Notes under the pieces: generated by a model | Database searches by the model: none | Told to the model about the DNA's origin: nothing | Seen by the model: the letters and a program-made list of their open reading frames with translations, nothing else | Shown here: in pieces, positions 26,889 to 33,354 of the stretch | How positions within the stretch are numbered: position 1 is the stretch's first letter | How the letters are laid out: every line of letters begins with the position of its first letter | Translations under genes and position numbers: made by a program | Origin: a virus | IMG/VR virus record: IMGVR_UViG_3300025769_000439 | Span: 1-33,502 of that record | Reading direction: 5' to 3' (one strand) | Length of the DNA: 33,502 nucleotides

Positions 26889-28479
26889 CTTCAAAGGAGA
26901 ACGAGGACCTCTTGTTCTCCTCTTCTTTTATTGCATCCTCAACACCATTGTTTATCCATCCGAATGGTACCATATCATTCTCAATCTCTTGGATTCTACC
27001 ATCAAATATCATTTTCTTGAGATTGACATTTGACATGTCTTCAAACATTTCTGTGACTGAGAAATATCCAAACAGAACAAGATTCATCATAAGATCATCA
27101 TGATTTCCGTTTGATGCTTCATATGATTGACCTTTTGCAACAAAGGTGGTACACTCTTTGATTGTTTCTTTGTCATAGAGTCTGAGTTTATTACTTTCGA
27201 TAATATCTTTGATGGAAGAACATCCTATTCTCTTCACCTTTTTATTCATTTCAATACCAAGAGCATCCGCTTTGATAGATGATGAAGCATGAAGATTTTC
27301 GTATTCTAGATCATAATAAAGCCCTTTCGTCACCAAAGAACCCTGATCGTTGGCTTCTACAATAACATATGCTTCATTGAAAATCTTGGCATATTTTTCT
27401 ATCACATTCGGGAATAGAATTGGAGATATCTTGTTATTGCGATATGTGACAACCTGCTCAAAAGGTTCATTCGTGATATCAATGATATTGAATGATGAGT
27501 AGTCTTGACCTCTACCTTTTGCCACATCAACTAAAACAAGGTATTGATGTTTCTTTTCAGGTTCTTTGTAGATTTTCAAATCACCTTTTTCTAGAGTCTT
27601 GATAGGTTCTATTGCTCTTAGTTTCATAAGAGTTTCGCCATTGATCAATGTATCACCTGTGCCTAAGAATTCGTTTCCAAATTCTTGGTCGAACTGTAAT
27701 TGTGAAGTGTTTTTGATGGTGTCTATTTTCCACTTTTCATCTCTTCCTGGAACGTCCCACCAATCAACTCTGAATGGTCTGAAATCGTTTGTGCCTTGTA
27801 ATGCTCCGGTCCATAAATCTTCATAGACATTGCCTACGCCATTTGCAGTAGATGTAACAATAATCTTTGTAGATGTACCAGCAACGACAACGGGATATGT
27901 TGACGTATAGAATTCAACATCATTATCAACAAATGCAAACTCGTCTAGATAAAGCAGAGAAACCGATTGACCACGAATGGATTGTCCTGTAGTCGCAGCC
28001 GCAAATATTCGAGAGTTATTGGAAAACTCTATTGAACCTTTATTGAGTACTTTTGTGCCGGGTTGTAGAAAGAATGGTAAGTTCTCCAGCATCAATGTAA
28101 TGCGAGAAAGCATTTCTCTTGCTGTTGCCGCTTTGTTTGCAAGGATTGCCACATTTTTATCGGGGTGAAAAATCGCATACCACAACAAATATGCCACAGA
28201 AGAAATGGATTTGCCAGACTGCCGACAAGCCAATATGATATTGAAACGGTTCTTTTCAAACGCTTCAAACATATTTTCTTGATATGGATATAATTCAAAA
28301 TTTATAAGTCCCTTATCAAGCGAAATGATTTTACAATAGTTTCTGGCAAAGTATTTTGGATCTTTCATGCACTTGGCATATTCTGAAACTTGTTCAGACG
28401 ACCAACTGTCTACAATACCATGTTTCTTTACATTAGTATTTCTACCTAATGCAAATTCAATGTCATTCGTTATCGTCAT
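26869..28479 (-). CDS. 17: Terminase large subunit gp17
   Basis: The 536-aa DNA-packaging motor/nuclease has YPYQENMFEAFEKNRFNIILACRQSGKS with Walker A C85-RQSGKS, then Walker B LLYLDE (D179, E180 catalytic). TSTANGVGNVYEDLW is the coupling motif III. The RNase H-like nuclease follows, with acidic residues in LVLVDVAKGRG (D318), VIVEAND and NGNHDDLMMNL. All key residues are present. Length is close to T4 gp17 (610 aa), mainly shorter at the C-terminus. The start overlaps the gp16 gene by 17 nt as in T4-like phages. Its last codons also contain a plus-strand terminator. Confidence 0.97.
   Translation of the reverse strand: MTITNDIEFALGRNTNVKKHGIVDSWSSEQVSEYAKCMKDPKYFARNYCKIISLDKGLINFELYPYQENMFEAFEKNRFNIILACRQSGKSISSVAYLLWYAIFHPDKNVAILANKAATAREMLSRITLMLENLPFFLQPGTKVLNKGSIEFSNNSRIFAAATTGQSIRGQSVSLLYLDEFAFVDNDVEFYTSTYPVVVAGTSTKIIVTSTANGVGNVYEDLWTGALQGTNDFRPFRVDWWDVPGRDEKWKIDTIKNTSQLQFDQEFGNEFLGTGDTLINGETLMKLRAIEPIKTLEKGDLKIYKEPEKKHQYLVLVDVAKGRGQDYSSFNIIDITNEPFEQVVTYRNNKISPILFPNVIEKYAKIFNEAYVIVEANDQGSLVTKGLYYDLEYENLHASSSIKADALGIEMNKKVKRIGCSSIKDIIESNKLRLYDKETIKECTTFVAKGQSYEASNGNHDDLMMNLVLFGYFSVTEMFEDMSNVNLKKMIFDGRIQEIENDMVPFGWINNGVEDAIKEEENKRSSFSFEVIDNPW
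26895..26930 (+). terminator. Terminator of the early island, embedded in the gp17 coding sequence
   Basis: Stem AGGAGAAC/GTTCTCCT (26895-26902 with 26914-26921) plus an inner GAGG/CCTC helix (26903-26906 with 26908-26911) is followed by CTTCTTTTATT on the plus strand. It starts 7 nt after the zinc-ribbon stop. The same bases encode residues near the gp17 C-terminus on the minus strand. Confidence 0.75.
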
Positions 28480-28810
28480 TTGGTGTAATGTCTATAGTTT
28501 GATTTTGTTCTGCTATCAGTTTTTGAAGTTCAACAGCAGAACCGATAAAAACATTGGTAATCTTGTCGGGTGGTTCCAACTGTTTCTTGTCCATTGTTTT
28601 GAGTTCTTTGTTTTTCTTATGCAGATCAAGAACCCTATCATTAATATCTGATAGATTTTTGATCATCGTGGCAAGAACTTCAAATGCTCTTGGATGTTCC
28701 GTTTCTTCAGCAACTCTCACTAAAGTTTCAAGTGATTGTTTGCCTGTTTCTAGGAGTTCAAAATAAGTACTTCTGGATTTCTCAAAATCATCATTAATAT
28801 TATCATTCAT
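28463..28810 (-). CDS. 16: Terminase small subunit gp16
   Basis: The 115 aa sit directly upstream of gp17 with a 17-nt overlap, as in T4-like phages. The product is acidic, all-helical: a central helical hairpin (KQSLETLVRVAEETEHPRAFEVLATMIKNLSDINDRVLDLHKK) that forms the oligomerisation ring in this family, and a C-terminal segment (NVFIGSAVELQKLIAEQ). The 'HPRA(Y/F)EVL..(M/L)IK...(D/E)ln..LldLhKk' run is the family signature. It regulates packaging initiation and gp17 activities. Confidence 0.9.
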   Translation of the reverse strand: MNDNINDDFEKSRSTYFELLETGKQSLETLVRVAEETEHPRAFEVLATMIKNLSDINDRVLDLHKKNKELKTMDKKQLEPPDKITNVFIGSAVELQKLIAEQNQTIDITPNDDNE

Positions 28811-28811
28811 T

Positions 28812-29213
28812 TTAAAACCTTATTGTTCTATTCGGTGTGCTGAAGTTTTTCTTTCGCATAATCGTTTTTGCCGCAACATCAAATTCATCGTTCCTGCTAT
28901 CGTATGTGACGGCAATAGGAATATTTAAATCTGATTGCATGTCTTTAATTACTGCTTCCGATCCCTCTACGCTCTTGATAGATTTACCACTATTCTTATA
29001 TATCTTTTTGATGAAGTCAGCCAACTCTTGCATTTTGATACAAGGATTATTTCTGTTGTCGCTCATACGATCTGCGAAATGTTTTGTGAAATTGAAATCA
29101 ATATGGAACTTCTGAAACATACGATCAACAAATTTTTCAAATTCTTTCATATGACGATATGATATAAGATCACATTTGTCTTGTTCATATAGAAACTGTC
29201 TGAATCTTATCAT
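28812..29213 (-). CDS. Conserved phage protein (FTKHFADRMSDNRN type) with capsid-targeting-like N-terminus
   Basis: The 133-aa product begins MIRFRQFLYEQDK, resembling the T4 internal-protein targeting peptide MKTYQEFIAE. It contains FNFTKHFADRMSDNRNNPCIKMQELADFIKKIY, SVEGSEAVIKDMQSDLNIPIAVTYD and KTIMRKKNFST. I recall small phage proteins with the same 'HF.DR.nd.RN', 'eaV.KD.qsd.NiP' and 'TImRK.nF' motifs of unknown function; the fold suggests a small RelE/BrnT-like beta-alpha domain, but that is a guess. It ends 1 nt before gp16's start and overlaps the Cys-rich gene upstream. Confidence 0.65.
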   Translation of the reverse strand: MIRFRQFLYEQDKCDLISYRHMKEFEKFVDRMFQKFHIDFNFTKHFADRMSDNRNNPCIKMQELADFIKKIYKNSGKSIKSVEGSEAVIKDMQSDLNIPIAVTYDSRNDEFDVAAKTIMRKKNFSTPNRTIRF

Positions 29214-29325
29214 CTTTCAGGTCTTCCTTTTTTGTAGCAGTCTCACATTCTCCGCAACAATCTTCAGTGCCACAATTTGGGTGGTCTTCAAGTATAATTG
29301 GAGGTTGTTCATTTTTTGTATTCAT
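29185..29325 (-). CDS. Small cysteine-rich protein (46 aa)
   Basis: ATG at 29325 on the minus strand opens a 46-codon frame: MNTKNEQPPIILEDHPNCGTEDCCGECETATKKED..., ending QTVSI. Four cysteines in C-x4-CC-x2-C within 10 residues, preceded by an acidic/His segment, suggest a metal- or disulfide-bound knuckle. It overlaps the next gene by 29 nt. No Shine-Dalgarno site precedes it, and a TATAAATA late box ends only 5 nt upstream, so its mRNA would be nearly leaderless. I call it on composition and position. Confidence 0.5.
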   Translation of the reverse strand: MNTKNEQPPIILEDHPNCGTEDCCGECETATKKEDLKDDKIQTVSI

Positions 29326-29330
29326 ATGTC

Positions 29331-29338
29331 TATTTATA
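29331..29338 (-). promoter_or_regulatory. T4-type late promoter upstream of the gp16-gp17 side
   Basis: Minus-strand TATAAATA, a perfect late consensus, overlapping the last codons of the 29334-29609 gene. It would transcribe the Cys-rich gene, the 28812 gene, gp16 and gp17. Confidence 0.65.
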
Positions 29339-29609
29339 AAAAGTCGCGTTCTTTTATTTTTAATATTAGATTATTGGTTCCCATAATAAGTCTATGATAT
29401 ACCATTTTCTCTACATTAAAAATTTTACCGGGAACTAACAATTCAGGTAATTCATTTTCTCTTTGAAAACGCCAATTGTCTCCAGACATAACAAATATAG
29501 TCCTGTCCTTTCTGTCTCTATGCCAGATAAGTTCAGAATTATCAAGATTTGTATTGAATGATCTTAACCATTCGTTTTCACTGATATGCGTATCTACATA
29601 TGGATTCAT
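29334..29609 (-). CDS. Conserved small phage protein, cupin-like
   Basis: The 91-aa product has HISENEWLRSFNTNLDNSELIWHRDRKDRTIFVMSGDNWRFQRENELPELLVPGKIFNVEKMVYHRLIMGTNNLILKIKE. The arrangement 'WHRD..dR.i.V..G..W.fQ..n.lP..l..g..f.i....yHRli.G...L...I' is that of a minimal cupin barrel with His residues facing the centre. I recall near-identical small proteins in other phages. Metal or ligand and role are unknown. It lies 3 nt after the 29613 gene's stop and probably belongs to the neck-gene transcript. Confidence 0.7.
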   Translation of the reverse strand: MNPYVDTHISENEWLRSFNTNLDNSELIWHRDRKDRTIFVMSGDNWRFQRENELPELLVPGKIFNVEKMVYHRLIMGTNNLILKIKERDFL

Positions 29610-29612
29610 AAA

Positions 29613-30143
29613 TTACCAGAAAAATGATCCCCCGCCCGAAAGTCCAAGTTGCTTTGCATAATAAGGTAGTCTACAAGCCCAATACGCTGCGGATGTTTTA
29701 TCGTTTTGCTGATCACATTTGTGTCTTGCTGCAAACGATTTTCTTGCTTCAGGATTGTTTATTTTTACTTTTAATCCCGTTGTATCGCCCCAAGAAACTT
29801 TCTTGACATTGCCCGTTGATGGATCTTTTACATAAACATAATATTTCTTTGGTCCGCCAACTTTAGGTTTATTGAGTTCTGGTTGTTCTTCTTCCATAAG
29901 AGGACAATCAAGAGGTACATGATTGCCTTCATACAAACCAAACTCACCAATGTCAGTTTGTTCTATCATGAACTTATCAACACCTGAAAGTTCCAAGTTT
30001 CCCTCGTTATAGAGTTCTCGCGCTTCTCGGAATGTTTTGTAATATGCTTCAGATCCAACTCTATAAAGTTCACCAAGAGACATATTATTTTCGGCGACAT
30101 ATTGAATTGAACTATTGGATACGAATTTTCTAAAACTTATCAT
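29613..30143 (-). CDS. Conserved phage protein with C-terminal 'FAARHKC..WACRLPYYA' domain
   Basis: The 176 aa begin MISFRKFVSNSSIQYVAEN, again resembling the MxxFxxF(I/L)xE start. An NMSLGELYRVGSEAYYKTFREARELYN helix follows, then an acidic linker. The C-terminal domain KKYYVYVKDPSTGNVKKVSWGDTTGLKVKINNPEARKSFAARHKCDQQNDKTSAAYWACRLPYYAKQLGL is a module I recall from marine T4-like phages (Ser/Arg-rich, two conserved Cys). Role unknown; virion association is inferred from context and N-terminus. Its ATG overlaps the stop of the fossil gp15 end (ATGA), the ancestral junction. Confidence 0.7.
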   Translation of the reverse strand: MISFRKFVSNSSIQYVAENNMSLGELYRVGSEAYYKTFREARELYNEGNLELSGVDKFMIEQTDIGEFGLYEGNHVPLDCPLMEEEQPELNKPKVGGPKKYYVYVKDPSTGNVKKVSWGDTTGLKVKINNPEARKSFAARHKCDQQNDKTSAAYWACRLPYYAKQLGLSGGGSFFW

Positions 30144-30196
30144 GTGCTATCTACCGTTTCTACTATTGTCGTCATGAAACCATAATCCGAATCAGG
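30140..30196 (-). pseudogene. Fossil 3' end of gene 15
   Basis: 57 nt encoding PDSDYGFMTTIVETVDST-stop, against PDSDYGFTTTIVETVDST-stop at the true gp15 end (30659-30715). 51 of 57 bases match. Of six differences, four are synonymous third positions, one changes Thr to Met and one changes TAA to TGA. No upstream gp15 sequence remains; the 30192 gene ends within it in another frame. It is a remnant of a second gp15 allele. Confidence 0.85.
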
Positions 30197-30647
30197 CGAC
30201 AACAATATGAGATTTTGTTGGGTGACTAGGTGTTCTTTTAGGTTTATTGAAACTTTCAACTCCAGCACGTACTAGACGTGGGTCTTTTTTCTCTTCGTTC
30301 ATTTTTTCCTTCTCTGATTGAAGGTAATCACGAACGGACGAGATATAGTCTTCCGCTTTGGTGATTTTAGACTGCACCCACTCAGGGAGATTGTCGTCGT
30401 CACCCATCATCTTCATAAGATCAGAAGCGTTACGTACCAGAGTCTTTAATTGACCCTTAGCCATATCGCCTTCTTTATCATATTCGTTTGGATCTTTTTC
30501 CTCTTTAGTCAATTTTTCCCAATTTTCTTTATCAGGATAATTCGGGTCACCAGGTTTCGCTGGTTTTTCACCTCTTTTTCTCTTGGCATGAATATTGTCC
30601 CAGAGGCCTCTTTTTTTCTCTTCTAAGTATTTTTTGAATGTTAGCAT
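30192..30647 (-). CDS. Conserved T4-like virion-associated protein (GLWxNIHAKRKRGE... KSHIVVA)
   Basis: The 151 aa begin MLTFKKYLEEKKRGLWDNIHAKRKRGEKPAKPGDPNYP. The 'GLWdNIhaKR.RgEkp.kpG...YP' start, the middle GQLKTLVRNASDLMKMMGDDDNLPEWVQSKITKAEDYISSVRDYL, and the end FNKPKRTPSHPTKSHIVVA are three modules I recall from proteins of marine T4-like phages. The N-terminal YLEE would fit a capsid-targeting peptide cut after L-E-E. The gene sits between true gp15 and a gp15 fossil, so it probably arrived with the current gp15 allele. RBS AAGGAAAAAAAC. Confidence 0.75.
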   Translation of the reverse strand: MLTFKKYLEEKKRGLWDNIHAKRKRGEKPAKPGDPNYPDKENWEKLTKEEKDPNEYDKEGDMAKGQLKTLVRNASDLMKMMGDDDNLPEWVQSKITKAEDYISSVRDYLQSEKEKMNEEKKDPRLVRAGVESFNKPKRTPSHPTKSHIVVA

Positions 30648-30658
30648 TGTTTTTTTCC

Positions 30659-31441
30659 TTATGTGCTATCTACTGTTTCTACTATTGTTGTCGTGAAACC
30701 ATAGTCAGAATCAGGGGATACGTTTAATGGATTTGGTAATACTGTGATTGTCGCAAACTTTACATCCGAATCTGATGGACCTTCTTCCATCAGATAAAGA
30801 TTATTGATGACTTTGCGAATAATATTTGGTGTTGGTGCTGTTGGGCCATAGAAATTGGCGTGCATTTCAAAGTCCAATGTGTAAATGATCATTCGTCTAT
30901 CTAAAAGAGTGCCTTCATAGTTATCCGTAAATGTCATAGACATCAGAGTGATCGGAACATCTTCTATCACATCATAATCGGTGAATGGTTTGATTGATAA
31001 ACTATACTGAGGCGTAAAATATGGAATGATCTGCTCAACAATCTGTAAAGCATCTTCTTGTGTCTTGGCATATATGTTCAACTGAAAACTAATATTATAT
31101 GGAACAGGGGCATATATTTTTCTTCTGTTGGAAACCGTAGTCCCAGATTGTGTTATAGTTTGTGTCTTGATCAGTTGCCTTTCTGAAGCATACTGATAAT
31201 TTATGATTTCAAAAGACATACGAGGTAACTTGATAGCAACTTTTGTGTCGGTATCAAGATCAGGGTTCTCTCTCAACCTATCAAGATATTTTCGTTTCGG
31301 TGCATATGATAAAGGAACTCTTACAGAACTACGAATATCACCATTCGCATTTTTCCGCAGCACATAGATTTCCTTGAATAGCGACCCAAACATCGCTACT
31401 GATTTTCTTATGCGTTCATGATAGAAATAGTTGGTTAGCAT
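30659..31441 (-). CDS. 15: Tail sheath stabiliser / completion protein gp15
   Basis: The 260 aa compare with 272 in T4, following gp14 as in T4. Family features: MLTNYFYHERIRKSVAMFGSLFKEIYVLRKNANGDIRSSVRVPLSYAPKRKYLDRL (compare T4 'FYNSSFRRYATLMGDLFSNIQIKRQ...IRVPITYASKEHF'), LPRMSFEIINYQYASERQL, VPYNISFQLNIYAKTQEDALQIVEQIIPYFTP, and TLDFEMHANFYGP. The protein forms the hexameric ring that caps the tail and joins it to the neck. A diverged copy of its last 57 nt lies at 30140-30196. Confidence 0.95.
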   Translation of the reverse strand: MLTNYFYHERIRKSVAMFGSLFKEIYVLRKNANGDIRSSVRVPLSYAPKRKYLDRLRENPDLDTDTKVAIKLPRMSFEIINYQYASERQLIKTQTITQSGTTVSNRRKIYAPVPYNISFQLNIYAKTQEDALQIVEQIIPYFTPQYSLSIKPFTDYDVIEDVPITLMSMTFTDNYEGTLLDRRMIIYTLDFEMHANFYGPTAPTPNIIRKVINNLYLMEEGPSDSDVKFATITVLPNPLNVSPDSDYGFTTTIVETVDST

Positions 31442-31461
31442 TTATTTCGGTTCTTTCGACT

Positions 31462-31755
31462 CTATTTCATTAACTTCTTTATCACTCTTAATGATTTTCT
31501 TGCATCCGGGTGATTTGGATTAATGCTCACTTCATCACCATTTACAAAATCTGATATATTTGCAGATTTACCTAACATTGTTATCGCTTTATGTAAAGGG
31601 TCTTTAGGATCATAGTTGGTTTCAAAATTTGGTTTACCTCGCAATTCGACCCATTTTGAATCACCCTTATTCCACATTTTGAGCGTATCTTGATTCCCAC
31701 CACGAATCAACTTTAATTTAACACCCTCTGATATATATTGCTTAAAACGTAACAT
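31462..31755 (-). CDS. Small protein with capsid-targeting-like N-terminus (97 aa)
   Basis: Begins MLRFKQYISEGVKLKLIRGG. MLRFKQYISE matches the layout of the T4 internal-protein targeting peptide MKTYQEFIAE, and I-S-E followed by G fits the prohead protease rule. The rest, WVELRGKPNFETNYDPKDPLHKAITMLGKSANISDF, then DARKSLRVIKKLMK, is compact, mixed alpha/beta and basic (pI clearly high), as expected for a protein packed with DNA. The start overlaps the gp14 stop (TAATG). It has no T4 counterpart that I recognise at this position. Confidence 0.65.
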   Translation of the reverse strand: MLRFKQYISEGVKLKLIRGGNQDTLKMWNKGDSKWVELRGKPNFETNYDPKDPLHKAITMLGKSANISDFVNGDEVSINPNHPDARKSLRVIKKLMK

Positions 31756-32654
31756 TATCTTGGATCTCCAAATGGATTGTCTTCAGAGAAGTCTAAGAAA
31801 TCCATATCTGTTGCTGATGTTTCAAATGCTGAGTTGTCTTCGTTTGCGGATATTGTGTTCGTTTCTGTGACTGTTGCAACATTGATACTTGTGCCTGAAG
31901 TCCCACCAACAATATTGATTCCTGTAGTAAACTCATGGAAGTTATAACCATTACCAGCCGAGTCATCACCACCAACATGAGCGACCCACATAGTCGCATC
32001 TGAATCGGCCCATCTTACAACTTCACCAGAGATAACAATACCGCTTGAAAGTGTTTGGGTGACAGTTTCACCAACTGTGTAACCAGCACCCGCCGAATCT
32101 GTCGTGATGTTCCAACGATAAGCAAAGTCTTTTTCAATTTCATCTATTTCAGCAATATTCGTATCAAACTGCTCATCATTATATTCAAACAACTCACAAC
32201 GCAACTTATACACTGGAAGATTTCGTAACTGATAAAACGGATCTTCGTGTTCAACATGCATAATCTCAAAAAGAGATTTTGACATAGGAAGATAGATCAA
32301 GTCACCTTCTCGGGGTCTTACAGAACTTATCTCGTTATCTAATCGTGCGACCGTTTGTGACCATCTCCTTCTCGCAAGAACAAAGGTAGCGGCATCACGA
32401 ATCTCTACTCCGAACTTTGTATAAAGATCACCTTCTCCATCAAATCCCATGACATTTTCGGGATACATTTCCACGATATATGCCGAGTTGAATTTAGAAG
32501 GAACATCATCGCCAAGAATCGTGTCTTCTCTCACAATATCGCGAGGAAGATAATACACATCTTGACCATAAAACTTCAAGGACTCTACAATGATATCTTC
32601 GTAGAGTTGTTGTTCACTTGAAACTTTTTGGTTGAAGTAATGATTCGTTGCCAT
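31755..32654 (-). CDS. 14: Neck / head-completion protein gp14
   Basis: The 299 aa (T4 gp14 is 256) lie between gp13 and gp15 as in T4. Core features: NQKVSSEQQLYEDIIVESLKFYGQDVYYLPRDIV..DTILGDDVPSKFNSAYIVEMYPENVMGFDGEGDLYTKFGVEIRDAATFVLARRRW, and RPREGDLIYLPMSKSLFEIMHVEHEDPFYQLRNLPVYKLRCELFEYNDE. An extra beta-rich region (~residues 185-270, with repeated 'GYTVGETVTQ..SG..IsG.V' type strands) looks like a decoration domain added to the usual core. It joins the packaged head to the tail. Confidence 0.95.
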   Translation of the reverse strand: MATNHYFNQKVSSEQQLYEDIIVESLKFYGQDVYYLPRDIVREDTILGDDVPSKFNSAYIVEMYPENVMGFDGEGDLYTKFGVEIRDAATFVLARRRWSQTVARLDNEISSVRPREGDLIYLPMSKSLFEIMHVEHEDPFYQLRNLPVYKLRCELFEYNDEQFDTNIAEIDEIEKDFAYRWNITTDSAGAGYTVGETVTQTLSSGIVISGEVVRWADSDATMWVAHVGGDDSAGNGYNFHEFTTGINIVGGTSGTSINVATVTETNTISANEDNSAFETSATDMDFLDFSEDNPFGDPR

Positions 32655-32798
32655 TTATTGTTTCTTCTTTTTTATCTTTAGGTCATAACCTTTAGCACCA
32701 TATGCTATATCATCTTCAACCGATCTAATCTCTGGTCTTGTTTCTGGTGGGTCTTGATTAGGATATTTGTCTTCCATAAACTGCTTAAACGTTTTCAT
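32655..32798 (-). CDS. Small protein with capsid-targeting-like N-terminus (47 aa)
   Basis: Start chosen at ATG 32798, which overlaps the stop of the endonuclease gene (ATGA) and has GGAG 6 nt upstream. An upstream in-frame ATG at 32837 lacks a good site. The product MKTFKQFMEDKYPNQ... has almost the T4 targeting consensus (MKT(Y/F)xxF), then an acidic/Pro region (PPETRPEIRSVEDD) and a lysine end (DLKIKKKKQ). M-E-D replaces the (L/I)-x-E cleavage triplet, so processing is doubtful. It lies 1 nt before gp14. No family is recognised. Confidence 0.55.
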   Translation of the reverse strand: MKTFKQFMEDKYPNQDPPETRPEIRSVEDDIAYGAKGYDLKIKKKKQ

Positions 32799-33349
32799 TT
32801 TTGACTCCATACTCTTTTCCCATCGATTAAAGTCCATGTTCTACCTTTCCAATGATTGGATAGTTTTTCCTTTGTCGAATCCTTCATTGTTTTCCCAAGA
32901 TTCGCCTCAGACATTTTTCTTCTGGTTTCTTCTGTATGAGTTTTTCCATAAAACCCATTTTTTTCTCCCCTAATGGATTTCCCTATATTTGCTTTATGTG
33001 TTTCCGATAAAGTTGATCCTGTTCTTATTTTTTTATTTGCAGCGCCGATTTTTCTCTTTGTTTCTTCACTGTGTTCAGACAAGTAAAACTTGCCACCGTT
33101 ATGTCTATTGTAATACATCTCATTTGTAGAAGCATTTGCCGCTTTCAATATAGAAGATTCTAAATCAATCATATCTTTCTTTTTTCCTGTAGCGATAATA
33201 GTTCTCGAAAAATCTTCAGGACGTTTTTCATATTCGGCCAACATATATTTACTTGAACATACATAACCATCGTCAGGATCACCTTTATGATACCCAACGT
33301 AAAGCATATTGGTTGCCTCATCAGTCCATTTATATACGAATGCTTCCAT
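32795..33349 (-). CDS. GIY-YIG homing endonuclease with NUMOD3 repeats
   Basis: Start chosen at ATG 33349, behind GGTGA at 5-nt spacing; GTG at 33358, overlapping the gp13 stop, would add three residues. The 184-aa product has the GIY-YIG core as FVYKWTDEATNMLYVGYHKG (VYK..YVG). A conserved Glu in MIDLESSILKAAN and Asn in YYNRHNGGKF follow, so the catalytic set looks largely intact. The C-terminal half holds NUMOD3-type DNA-binding repeats: HSEETKRKIGAANKK, SETHKANIGKSIRGEKNGFYGKTHTEETRRKMSEANLGK. This is a freestanding homing gene, like T4 seg genes, lodged between gp13 and gp14. Confidence 0.92.
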   Translation of the reverse strand: MEAFVYKWTDEATNMLYVGYHKGDPDDGYVCSSKYMLAEYEKRPEDFSRTIIATGKKKDMIDLESSILKAANASTNEMYYNRHNGGKFYLSEHSEETKRKIGAANKKIRTGSTLSETHKANIGKSIRGEKNGFYGKTHTEETRRKMSEANLGKTMKDSTKEKLSNHWKGRTWTLIDGKRVWSQK

Positions 33350-33354
33350 ATTAT

